Both the position numbers and the translations under genes were made by a program. 64,000 nt of DNA. Source: Biomphalaria glabrata (taxonomy: Eukaryota; Mollusca; Gastropoda; Planorbidae). Shown piece after piece: positions 10,700 to 22,382 of the stretch; position 1 is the first letter of the stretch; every line of letters starts with the position of its first letter. The notes under the pieces were generated by a model. That model did not search any database. It saw only the letters and a program-made list of their open reading frames with translations, and was not told the DNA's origin. The stretch spans positions 15,212,666 through 15,276,665 of the forward strand of contig NC_074712.1 in assembly GCF_947242115.1 (NCBI RefSeq). The letters are read 5' to 3'.

Positions 10700-11485
10700 A
10701 AAAGGAATGGCAGTGGGCAGTTATCAGATAGAGTTTGGGCTAAGTGGGCGACTTTGGTTCTGCAAAAGTGAAGCGCTGTGTGCTGCTAGCTGTTTGAGGG
10801 TCATCGTGTGCATGTTAATATCACATCTATATGGTATGCAGTAAAGTAGATCTAGATCTATACAAAATCTAGGTTATTAAGAGGGTTAGCCCATTCATTC
10901 CCACCATTACAAAGGGATAGATCTTTATTAATGTGGTAACATCAGTAGTCTAATAATATTTCCACTAGAAGGTGATATATTTGTGTAATTGTAACATCGA
11001 CAGCCTAATGATCTCTATTAATGTGATGGGGCTGACAAATTCCACTTACATTTTTAAATACTGACAAAAACTGACGCTGATTTTCGTCCAATTGCTCCAT
11101 GTTCCCTCGCTTACTTTGGCTCCAATCAAAACTAGATTTCTACATATTACTTCAGACTATGTTCAGGTGTTGAATAGGCCTATGTTGCCTATATCATTTC
11201 TTTAAAAATGTCGTGGTTATGTATTAGGTAAAATTATCTCTTCTAACTAGTCCTCTGGCTAATACTTAATATCTAGATCTAGATTAGAGTGACTAGAGTC
11301 TAGCTCTACATGTCTATGCCTAGACTAGTCCATTTTGTTTAAACTCGTAGATGGAATAGTGCCAGAAAGTGTAGCTTGGACCATCGGTTATTTCCGGAAA
11401 GAAATGGGAAAAATAGTTCAGAAATTTTAGAAATATTCATTCTTTGGGGCTATAATAATAATAATACTCGCCACAAGAGGGTCTC
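10700..11485. other. No gene seen; CTAG-rich
   Basis: No exon recognised. Near 11262-11335 the sequence is dense in TCTAGA, AGATCT and CTAG words, a composition seen again at 41.6-46.8 kb. Confidence 0.4.
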
Positions 11486-11875
11486 GAGTCTACTGAAAAT
11501 CTGCTGTACTGGGATAGGCCTATTCTGACCGACAAAATGGTAGATTTCAATCGCCCGGATCTTCTGTTCGTTGATAAAAAAGAAAAAAACGCTACCATTA
11601 TCGACAACGCCGTACTGTCTCATAATTTAAGAAAAACTGAGATAGAAAAACAAAGAAAATATGGGAACCTAGGCTTGGAGATTAAGCGTCTATGGAAATT
11701 GTCCAAAATAACAATATACCCCATTGTTATATCAACCGAGGGGATAATAACAACTGACCTCACAGATACCTTCAAGGCCCTTAACATTCCTAGGAACATT
11801 CTCGTTGCCAGTCAGAGGGCGGTACTGCTGCAGACCTGCCACATCATCAGAAAATTCCTCAGTGGAAACTGTTAA
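11486..11875 (+). mobile_element. C-terminal fragment of a LINE polyprotein
   Basis: An open frame of about 129 residues from ESTENLLYWDRPILTDK through RPDLLFVDKKEKNATIIDN, EIKRLWKLSKITIYPIVIST and a final RAVLLQTCHIIRKFL. This order (WD..I.TD, RPD, I.D.AV, EIKR, P.VI, L..TC.I.R.FL) is the C-terminus of a widespread group of metazoan non-LTR elements. No RT core precedes it, so the copy is 5'-truncated. The frame is still open, so it is relatively young. The clade (R2/NeSL-like is my guess) is not established. Confidence 0.7.
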
Positions 11876-11879
11876 AGGG

Positions 11880-12158
11880 ACTACGATGAATTTTGTTTCT
11901 CTTTAGCGAAACTCGACCCTGGCAGCGCCAGAGAATGACTACTCGTTCGTTTCTAACATAATAATAATAATAAAGATTTTTAAATAGGGATCTTTCAATG
12001 TGTCTTTAATTTAAAAATCTCTCTTTATTTTCTAATGATTTTCTTTATGTTCCATTATATCGCGAACATATTTTTTTCATATCACTTTTTCTTCTTTAGT
12101 TATCTTTGTTCCCATTTCAGACCTTACGATATATATCTACAGCATGAGGTCATTGGGA
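11880..12158. other. No gene seen, flank of the 22-bp satellite
   Basis: Short AT-rich flank, with ATAATAATAATAA near 11955, between the LINE fragment and the start of the large minisatellite. Confidence 0.5.
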
Positions 12159-15100
12159 CTTCTTTTATCTTCTCTGTCCACTTCTTTTATCTTCTCTGTC
12201 CACTTCTTTTATCTTCTCTGTCCACTTCTTTTATCTTCTCTGTTCACTTCTTTTATCTCCTCTGTTCACTTCTTTTATCTCCTCTGTTCACTTCTTTTAT
12301 CTCCTCTGTTCACTTCTTTTATCTTCTCTGTCCACTTCTTTTATCTCCTCTGTCCACTTCTTTTATCTTCTCTGTCCACTTCTTTTATCTTCTCTGTTCA
12401 CTTCTTTTATCTTCTATGTCCACTTCTTTTATCTTCTCTGTCCACTTCTTTTATCTCCTCTGTCCACTTCTTTTATCTTCTATGTCCACTTCTTTTATCT
12501 TCTCTGTCCACTTCTTTTATCGCCTCTGTTCACTTCTTTTATCTTCTCTGTCCACTTCTTTTATCTTCTTTGTCCACTTCTTTTATCTCCTCTGTCCACT
12601 TCTTTTATCTTCTCTGTCCACTTCTTTTATCTTCTCTGTTCACTTCTTTTATCTTCTATGTCCACTTCTTTTATCTTCTCTGTCCACTTCTTTTATCTTC
12701 TCTATTCACTTCTTTTATCTTCTATGTCCACTTCTTTTATTTTCTCTGTCCACTTCTTTTATCTCCTCTGTTCACTTCTTTTATCTTCTCTGTCCCCTTC
12801 TTTTATCTTCTCTGTCCACTTCTTTTATCTCCTCTGTTCACTTCTTTTATCTTCTCTGTCCCCTTCTTTTATCTTCTCTGTCCACTTCTTTTATCTCCTC
12901 TGTACACTTCTTTTATCTTCTCTGTCCACTTCTTTTATCTCCTCTGTCCACTTCTTTTATCTTCTCTGTCCACTTCTTTTATCTTCTCTGTTCACTTCTT
13001 TTATCTTCTATGTCCACTTCTTTTATCTTCTCTGTCCACTTCTTTTATCTTTTCTGTCCAATTCTTTTATCTTCTCTGTCCACTTCTTTTATCTTCTCTG
13101 TCCACTTCTTTTATCTCCTCTGTCCACTTCTTTTATCTTCTCTGTCCACTTCTTTTATCTTCTCTATCTAACTTCTTTTATCTTTTCTGTCCACTTCTTT
13201 TATCTTTTCTGTCCACTTCTTTTATCTTCTCTGTCCACTTCTTTTATCTCCTCTGTTCACTTCTTTTATCTTCTCTGTCCCCTTCTTTTATCTTCTCTGT
13301 CCACTTCTTTTATCTCCTCTGTTCACTTCTTTTATCTTCTCTGTCCCCTTCTTTTATCTTCTCTGTCCACTTCTTTTATCTCCTCTGTACACTTCTTTTA
13401 TCTTCTCTGTCCACTTCTTTTATCTCCTCTGTCCACTTCTTTTATCTTCTCTGTTCACTTCTTTTATCTCCTCTGTCCACTTCTTTTATCTCCTCTGTCC
13501 ACTACTTTTATCTCCTCTGTCCACTTCTTTTATCTTCTCTGTCCACTTCTTTTATCTTTTCTGTCCACTTCTTTTATCTCCTCTGTCCACTTCTTTTATC
13601 TTTTCTGTCCACTTCTTTTATCTTCTCTGTCCACTTCTTTTATCTTCTCTGATCACTTCTTTTATCTTCTCTGTTCACTTCTTTTATCTTCTCTGTCCAC
13701 TTCTTTTATCTCCTCTGTCCACTTCTTTTATCTTCTCTGTCCACTTCTTTTATCTTCTCTGTTCACTTCTTTTATCTCCTCTGTCCACTTCTTTTATCTC
13801 CTATGTTCACTTCTTTTATCTTCTCTGTCCACTTTTTTATCTTCTCTGTCCACTTCTTTTATCTCCTCTGTCCACTTCTTTTATCTTCTCTGTCCACTTC
13901 TTTTATCTTCACTGTCCACTTCTTTTATCTTCTCTGTCCACTTCTTTTATCTTCTCTGATCACTTCTTTTATCTCCTCTGTCCACTTCTTTTATCTCCTC
14001 TGATCACTTCTTTTATCTCCTCTGTTCACTTCTTTTATCTTCTATGTCCACTTCTTTTATCTTCTCTGATCACTTCTTTTATCTTCTCTGTTCACTTCTT
14101 TTATCATCTATGTCTACTTCTTTTATCTTCTCTGTCCACTTCTTTTATCTTCTCTGATCACTTCTTTTATCTCCTCTGTCCACTTCTTTTATCTTCTCTG
14201 TCCACTTCTTTTATCTTCTCTGTTCACTTCTTTTATCTCCTCTGTTCACTTCTTTTATCTCCTCTGTTCACTTCTTTTATCTTCTCTGTCCACTTCTTTT
14301 ATCTTCTCTGTCCACTTCTTTTATCTCCTCTGTCCACTTCTTTTATCTTCTCTGTCCACTTCTTTTATCTTCTCTGTTCACTTCTTTTATCTTCTCTGTC
14401 CACTTCTTTTATCTCCTCTGTCCACTTGTTTTATCTTCTATGTCCACTTCTTTTATCTTCTCTGTCCACTTCTTTTATCTTCTCTGTCCACTTCTTTTAT
14501 CTCCTCTGTCCACTTCTTTTATCTTCTCTGTCCACTTCTTTTATCTTCTCTGTTCACTTCTTTTATCTTCTCTGTCCACTTCTTTTATCTTCACTGTCCA
14601 CTTCTTTTATCTTCTCTGTCCACTTCTTTTATCTTCTCTGATCACTTCTTTTATCTCCTCTGTCCACTTCTTTTATCTCCTCTGATCACTTCTTTTATCT
14701 CCTCTGTTCACTTCTTTTATCTTCTATGTCCACTTCTTTTATCTTCTCTGATCACTTCTTTTATCTTCTCTGTTCACTTCTTTTATCATCTATGTCTACT
14801 TCTTTTATCTTCTCTGTCCACTTCTTTTATCTTCTCTGATCACTTCTTTTATCTCCTCTGTCCACTTCTTTTACCTTCTCTGTCCACTTCTTTTATCTTC
14901 TCTGTTCACTTCTTTTATCTCCTCTGTTCACTTCTTTTATCTCCTCTGTTCACTTCTTTTATCTTCTCTGTCCACTTCTTTTATCTTCTCTGTCCACTTC
15001 TTTTATCTCCTCTGTCCACTTCTTTTATCTTCTCTGTCCACTTCTTTTATCTTCTCTGTTCACTTCTTTTATCTTCTCTGTCCACTTCTTTTATCTCCTC

Positions 15101-18100
15101 TGTCCACTTGTTTTATCTTCTATGTCCACTTCTTTTATCTTCTCTGTCCACTTCTTTTATCTTCTCTGTCCACTTCTTTTATCTCCTCTGTCCACTTCTT
15201 TTATCTTCTCTGTCCACTTCTTTTATCTTCTCTGTTCACTTCTTTTATCTTCTCTGTCCACTTCTTTTATCTTCTCTGTCCACTTCTTTTATCTTCTCTG
15301 TTCACTTCTTTTATCTTCTATGTCCACTTCTTTTATCTTCTCTGTCCACTTCTTTTATCTTCTCTGTCCACTTCTTTTATATTCTCTGTCCACTTCTTTT
15401 ATCTCCTCTGTCCACTTCTTTTATCTTCTCTGTCCACTTTTATCTTCTCTGTTCACTTCTTTTATCTTCTATGTCCACTTCTTTTATCTCCTCTGTCCAC
15501 TTCTTTTATCTTCTATGTCCACTTCTTTTATCTTCTCTGTCCACTTCTTTTATCTCCTCTGTTCACTTCTTTTATCTTCTCTGTCCACTTCTTTTATCTT
15601 CTCTGTCCACTTCTTTTATCTCCTCTGTCCACCTCTTTTATCTTCTCTGTCCACTTCTTTTATCTTCTCTGTTCACTTCTTTTATCTTCTATGTCCACTT
15701 CTTTTATCTTCTATGTCCACTTCTTTTATCTTCTCTGTCCACTTCTTTTATCTCCTCTGTCCACTTCTTTTATCTTCTCTATCTAACTTCTTTTATCTTT
15801 TCTGTCCACTTCTTTTATCTTTTCTGTCCACTTCTTTTATCTCCTCTGTCCACTTCTTTTATCTTCTATGTCCACTTCTTTTATCTTCTCTGTCCACTTC
15901 TTTTATCTCCTCTGTTCACTTCTTTTATCTTCTCTGTCCCCTTCTTTTATCTTCTCTGTCCACTTCTTTTATCTCCTCTGTCCACTTCTTTTATCTTCTC
16001 TGTCCACTTCTTTTATCTCCTCTGTCCACTTCTTTTATCTTCTCTGTTCACTTCTTTTATCTCCTCTGTCCACTTCTTTTATCTCCTCTGTCCACTTCTT
16101 TTATCTCCTCTGTTCACTTCTTTTATCTTCTCTGTCCACTTCTTTTATCTCCTCTGTCCACTTGTTTTATCTTCTATGTCCACTTCTTTTATCTTCTCTG
16201 TCCACTTCTTTTATCTTCTCTGTCCACTTCTTTTATCTCCTCTGTCCACTTCTTTTATCTTCTCTGTCCACTTCTTTTATCTTCTCTGTTCACTTCTTTT
16301 ATCTTCTCTGTCCACTTCTTTTATCTTCACTGTCCACTTCTTTTATCTTCTCTGTCCACTTCTTTTATCTTCTCTGATCACTTCTTTTATCTCCTCTGTC
16401 CACTTCTTTTATCTCCTCTGATCACTTCTTTTATCTCCTCTGTTCACTTCTTTTATCTTCTATGTCCACTTCTTTTATCTTCTCTGATCACTTCTTTTAT
16501 CTTCTCTGTTCACTTCTTTTATCATCTATGTCTACTTCTTTTATCTTCTCTGTCCACTTCTTTTATCTTCTCTGATCACTTCTTTTATCTCCTCTGTCCA
16601 CTTCTTTTATCTTCTCTGTCCACTTCTTTTATCTTCTCTGTTCACTTCTTTTATCTCCTCTGTTCACTTCTTTTATCTCCTCTGTTCACTTCTTTTATCT
16701 TCTCTGTCCACTTCTTTTATCTTCTCTGTCCACTTCTTTTATCTCCTCTGTCCACTTCTTTTATCTTCTCTGTCCACTTCTTTTATCTTCTCTGTTCACT
16801 TCTTTTATCTTCTCTGTCCACTTCTTTTATCTCCTCTGTCCACTTGTTTTATCTTCTATGTCCACTTCTTTTATCTTCTCTGTCCACTTCTTTTATCTTC
16901 TCTGTCCACTTCTTTTATCTCCTCTGTCCACTTCTTTTATCTTCTCTGTCCACTTCTTTTATCTTCTCTGTTCACTTCTTTTATCTTCTATGTCCACTTC
17001 TTTTATCTTCTCTGTCCACTTCTTTTATCTTCTCTGTTCACTTCTTTTATCTTCTATGTCCACTTCTTTTATCTTCTCTGTCCACTTCTTTTATCTTCTC
17101 TGTCCACTTCTTTTATATTCTCTGTCCACTTCTTTTATCTCCTCTGTCCACTTCTTTTATCTTCTCTGTCCACTTTTATCTTCTCTGTTCACTTCTTTTA
17201 TCTTCTATGTCCACTTCTTTTATCTCCTCTGTCCACTTCTTTTATCTTCTATGTCCACTTCTTTTATCTTCTCTGTCCACTTCTTTTATCTCCTCTGTTC
17301 ACTTCTTTTATCTTCTCTGTCCACTTCTTTTATCTTCTCTGTCCACTTCTTTTATCTCCTCTGTCCACCTCTTTTATCTTCTCTGTCCACTTCTTTTATC
17401 TTCTCTGTTCACTTCTTTTATCTTCTATGTCCACTTCTTTTATCTTCTATGTCCACTTCTTTTATCTTCTCTGTCCACTTCTTTTATCTCCTCTGTCCAC
17501 TTCTTTTATCTTCTCTATCTAACTTCTTTTATCTTTTCTGTCCACTTCTTTTATCTTTTCTGTCCACTTCTTTTATCTCCTCTGTCCACTTCTTTTATCT
17601 TCTATGTCCACTTCTTTTATCTTCTCTGTCCACTTCTTTTATCTCCTCTGTTCACTTCTTTTATCTTCTCTGTCCCCTTCTTTTATCTTCTCTGTCCACT
17701 TCTTTTATCTCCTCTGTCCACTTCTTTTATCTTCTCTGTCCACTTCTTTTATCTCCTCTGTCCACTTCTTTTATCTTCTCTGTTCACTTCTTTTATCTCC
17801 TCTGTCCACTTCTTTTATCTCCTCTGTTCACTTCTTTTATCTTCTCTGTCCACTTCTTTTATCTTCTCTGTCCACTTCTTTTATCTTCTCTGTCCACTTC
17901 TTTTATCTTCTCTGTTCACTTCTTTTATCTTCTATGTCCACTTCTTTTATCTTCTATGTCCACTTCTTTTATCTTCTCTGTCCACTTCTTTTATCTCCTC
18001 TGTCCACTTCTTTTATCTTCTCTATCTAACTTCTTTTATCTTTTCTGTCCACTTCTTTTATCTTTTCTGTCCACTTCTTTTATCTCCTCTGTCCACTTCT

Positions 18101-20730
18101 TTTATCTTCTATGTCCACTTCTTTTATCTTCTCTGTCCACTTCTTTTATCTCCTCTGTTCACTTCTTTTATCTTCTCTGTCCCCTTCTTTTATCTTCTCT
18201 GTCCACTTCTTTTATCTCCTCTGTCCACTTCTTTTATCTTCTCTGTCCACTTCTTTTATCTCCTCTGTCCACTTCTTTTATCTTCTCTGTTCACTTCTTT
18301 TATCTCCTCTGTCCACTTCTTTTATCTCCTCTGTCCACTTCTTTTATCTCCTCTGTTCACTTCTTTTATCTTCTCTGTCCACTTCTTTTATCTCCTCTGT
18401 CCACTTGTTTTATCTTCTATGTCCACTTCTTTTATCTTCTCTGTCCACTTCTTTTATCTTCTCTGTCCACTTCTTTTATCTCCTCTGTCCACTTCTTTTA
18501 TCTTCTCTGTCCACTTCTTTTATCTTCTCTGTTCACTTCTTTTATCTTCTCTGTCCACTTCTTTTATCTTCACTGTCCACTTCTTTTATCTTCTCTGTCC
18601 ACTTCTTTTATCTTCTCTGATCACTTCTTTTATCTCCTCTGTCCACTTCTTTTATCTCCTCTGATCACTTCTTTTATCTCCTCTGTTCACTTCTTTTATC
18701 TTCTATGTCCACTTCTTTTATCTTCTCTGATCACTTCTTTTATCTTCTCTGTTCACTTCTTTTATCATCTATGTCTACTTCTTTTATCTTCTCTGTCCAC
18801 TTCTTTTATCTTCTCTGATCACTTCTTTTATCTCCTCTGTCCACTTCTTTTATCTTCTCTGTCCACTTCTTTTATCTTCTCTGTTCACTTCTTTTATCTC
18901 CTCTGTTCACTTCTTTTATCTCCTCTGTTCACTTCTTTTATCTTCTCTGTCCACTTCTTTTATCTTCTCTGTCCACTTCTTTTATCTCCTCTGTCCACTT
19001 CTTTTATCTTCTCTGTCCACTTCTTTTATCTTCTCTGTTCACTTCTTTTATCTTCTCTGTCCACTTCTTTTATCTCCTCTGTCCACTTGTTTTATCTTCT
19101 ATGTCCACTTCTTTTATCTTCTCTGTCCACTTCTTTTATCTTCTCTGTCCACTTCTTTTATCTCCTCTGTCCACTTCTTTTATCTTCTCTGTCCACTTCT
19201 TTTATCTTCTCTGTTCACTTCTTTTATCTTCTATGTCCACTTCTTTTATCTTCTCTGTCCACTTCTTTTATCTTCTCTGTTCACTTCTTTTATCTTCTAT
19301 GTCCACTTCTTTTATCTTCTCTGTCCACTTCTTTTATCTTCTCTGTCCACTTCTTTTATATTCTCTGTCCACTTCTTTTATCTCCTCTGTCCACTTCTTT
19401 TATCTTCTCTGTCCACTTTTATCTTCTCTGTTCACTTCTTTTATCTTCTATGTCCACTTCTTTTATCTCCTCTGTCCACTTCTTTTATCTTCTATGTCCA
19501 CTTCTTTTATCTTCTCTGTCCACTTCTTTTATCTCCTCTGTTCACTTCTTTTATCTTCTCTGTCCACTTCTTTTATCTTCTCTGTCCACTTCTTTTATCT
19601 CCTCTGTCCACCTCTTTTATCTTCTCTGTCCACTTCTTTTATCTTCTCTGTTCACTTCTTTTATCTTCTATGTCCACTTCTTTTATCTTCTATGTCCACT
19701 TCTTTTATCTTCTCTGTCCACTTCTTTTATCTCCTCTGTCCACTTCTTTTATCTTCTCTATCTAACTTCTTTTATCTTTTCTGTCCACTTCTTTTATCTT
19801 TTCTGTCCACTTCTTTTATCTCCTCTGTCCACTTCTTTTATCTTCTATGTCCACTTCTTTTATCTTCTCTGTCCACTTCTTTTATCTCCTCTGTTCACTT
19901 CTTTTATCTTCTCTGTCCCCTTCTTTTATCTTCTCTGTCCACTTCTTTTATCTCCTCTGTCCACTTCTTTTATCTTCTCTGTCCACTTCTTTTATCTCCT
20001 CTGTCCACTTCTTTTATCTTCTCTGTTCACTTCTTTTATCTCCTCTGTCCACTTCTTTTATCTCCTCTGTTCACTTCTTTTATCTTCTCTGTCCACTTCT
20101 TTTATCTTCTCTGTCCACTTCTTTTATCTTCTCTGTCCACTTCTTTTATCTTCTCTGTCCACTTCTTTTATCTTCTCTGATCACTTCTTTTATCTCCTCT
20201 GTCCACTTCTTTTATCTCCTCTGATCACTTCTTTTATCTTCTCTGTTCACTTCTTTTATCTTCTATGTCCACTTCTTTTATCTTCTCTGATCACTTCTTT
20301 TATCTTCTCTGTTCACTTCTTTTATCATCTATGTCCACTTCTTTTATCTTCTCTGTCCACTTCTTTTATCTTCTTTGTTCACTTCTTTTATCTTCTATGT
20401 CCACTTCTTTTATCTTCTCTGTCCACTTCTTTTATCTTCTCTGATCACTTCTTTTATCTTTTCTGTCCACTTCTTTTATCTTTTCTGTCCACTTCTTTTA
20501 TCTCCTCTGTCCACTTCTTTTATCTCCTCTGTCCACTTCTTTTATCTCCTCTGCCCACTTCTTTTATCTTCTCTGTCCACTTCTTTTGTCTCCTCTGTCC
20601 ACTTCTTTTATCTTCTCTGTCCACTTCTTTTATCTTCTCTGTCCACTTCTTTTATCTTCTATGTCCATTTCTCCTAATTTTGGTTTATGCCCAGTTCTCT
20701 TAGGCTATCTCTTCTCTGTCCACTTCTCTG
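12159..20730 (+). repeat. 8.6-kb minisatellite, 22-bp pyrimidine-rich unit, about 390 copies
   Basis: The core word is TTTTATCTTCTCTGTCC followed by ACTTC. Variants sit at fixed positions: TCTCC for TCTTC, TGTTC or TGATC for TGTCC, CTATG for CTCTG. Rarer markers are CCACTTGTTTTATC, the 4-base-shorter CCACTTTTATC, and CTATCTAACTTC with one extra base. The plus strand is almost purine-free apart from one G and two A per unit. Since 22 is not a multiple of three and no frame of the unit has a stop, three frames stay open for up to about 3.8 kb and spell a 22-residue hydrophobic repeat. I treat these frames as artefacts: no flanking exon, start context or codon pattern supports them. The array decays after about 20,670. 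Confidence 0.98.
14428..20142 (+). repeat. Higher-order repeat structure inside the 22-bp satellite
   Basis: The rare marker CACTTGTTTTATC occurs with its G at 14428, 15110, 16164, 16846, 18407 and 19089: pairs 682 apart (31 units), with pairs repeating at 1,736 and 2,243. The short-unit marker recurs at 15434, 17170 and 19413, the same 1,736 and 2,243 steps. The difference of 507 is a tandem internal duplication (17604 and 18111 start the same block). So three near-identical blocks begin at 14428, 16164 and 18407. The last loses similarity near 20,142. Confidence 0.9.
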
Positions 20731-20859
20731 TTGTTGTTGTTGTAGTTTTTTTTTAACCTCATAAATGAAAAGCCAGTAAAAGTAGGCCTACAGTTTGACA
20801 CAAAGCATAACCCATCTTTGAATCACCTGTAGCCATTTGAAACTGTCAGGTAGAGTTGA

Positions 20860-21045
20860 GCCATATAAGCTCTCAAAACTCTACGCCAGTAAAAGGCGAA
20901 CAAGCGCTCTCTCTCACCGGCCTGATTGAACAGTGTGTTCTGTATGGTAGAGGGTCTTATAAATGTCATTTCCATTGACGCTTCGCTCCGGACTTGCCGA
21001 CTAGAGACACGGCCGAAGGCCGTGTTCACCGGGAACCACTGCCAA
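20860..21045 (-). repeat. Dispersed repeat family X, copy 1
   Basis: In reverse complement it runs from TGGCAGTGGTTCCC through GGCCTTCGGCC, TGTCTCTAGTC, AAGACCCTCT and CAGGCCGGTGAGAG. The same order occurs at 27998-28205 on the plus strand. Both copies translate to a similar peptide (WQWFP..AFG.VSS), but no known domain is recognised. There is no tRNA-like head and no inverted ends. Confidence 0.7.
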
Positions 21046-21232
21046 CCTTTTGGCCTAGCTGTTTCCTCTAACAACCATACATGATGCCAGTATGAGGCAA
21101 AGTAAATTAATGCTCCCGCACTACACGCATTTTGTTTTCGTAATTATAGAAATACTGATAAAAATAATTTATTGAAGCTTTGCTCTTCCCACGGACCAGG
21201 TTGAAAGAAGAAGCATCACTATCTACTCTTTA

Positions 21233-21236
<4 letters not shown>

Positions 21237-21281
<45 letters not shown>
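21237..21281. repeat. (TA)n microsatellite
   Basis: About 22 TA dinucleotides in a row. Confidence 0.95.
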
Positions 21282-21286
<5 letters not shown>

Positions 21287-22360
21287 ATTAGTCCTAGATC
21301 TCGAGACGCACTTCTTTTGAATAACATATTTCCACAAACCGTAGGCTACTATCCCCCCCCCCCCAAAAAAAAAACAACAACACACTTTTAATAGGCCCAT
21401 AAGTTCATTGTGACAATATCTAGGATTTTTTATTTTTTGATTTAGAAGAGAGGCCTACTGTAATTAAAGTCTTAACATTTCAGACTGTAGTAATTTTCTC
21501 CACACAAACACACACACATGTTCATACAGATGTAAAGACACATTTGATAATCTCACTGACCTAAGGATAACCCCTCACAGTCACTCTGACAACTATATTG
21601 ATCTAGAGGAGAATTCTATTTAAGATCTACATCTAAATGTTTCTAGAAATAAACTTCAATTTATGGTGTTAAAAAATAGGATTACTAAGTGCAGCGGAAG
21701 GAAATATACTTTTGTACTTCAGACATTTAAATGTCAGCTTAACAAATATATTGGTCAATGTTGCAATACAAAAATTATTTTTGGTAAATTAACTGCCACT
21801 GTTGCTTAGTTGTTCTATGTACCTGAAAAGTAATAACAGGTTACATTTTCTTATTTTATCATACACAACAATGGGAGAATTAGTAATGAGTGAGTGGTCA
21901 GGGCCAAAGATGTTATATTGAAGATTATTATTAATATTTATATTGCATAAAAAAAAGAAACACATGTCTAATAGTTTTATTTTTTCACAATTTTTAATAA
22001 AATGAGAAAAAATCAGAACCAAAATATAGAAATATTGCTCAGTGTATAAATTAAAATATCTCAAAGGGTCTACATTTTAATTTTAATGAAGGTAATATTT
22101 AGTTTGAGTTAGTTTTATTGAAACATTTACATGTATAGAATATCACAATACATAAATAAATTTTAGTGATTGTAATTTCCTCTCTGCGACAGTAAACAAA
22201 CTTTTCAATTTAAAAAATAAAAATGGATAACATGTTGTTTTTTTACTCTGTCAGAAATAAATTTATAGCTATTGCAAAATTATTTGTTTCATTTTTTAAT
22301 GATTGCTCTTGTAAGATAAATGTTTTTGTATGCTAAATGATTTTGTAATATTAAGACAGC
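21282..22360. other. Intergenic, no gene seen
   Basis: AT-rich DNA between the satellite and the CCDC40 3' end, with a 12-C tract at 21353-21364. A small minus-strand open frame (21789-22064) has no recognisable similarity or splice context, and I do not call it. Confidence 0.5.
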
Positions 22361-22366
22361 TTTATT
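22361..22366 (-). promoter_or_regulatory. Polyadenylation signal of CCDC40
   Basis: AATAAA on the minus strand, 17 bases past the CCDC40 stop codon, implying a very short 3' UTR. Confidence 0.55.
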
Positions 22367-22382
22367 GAACTAGAACAAAAAG

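Noticed and set aside
12035-20703. Very long plus-strand open frames (up to about 1,280 codons) in the 22-bp satellite
   Set aside because: All three frames are open at once and encode the same shifted 22-residue pattern. They come from a stop-free repeat unit and show no gene structure.
21789-22064. Minus-strand open frame downstream of CCDC40, considered as the missing scramblase exon
   Set aside because: The peptide has no match to the scramblase N-terminus and the splice context is not convincing.
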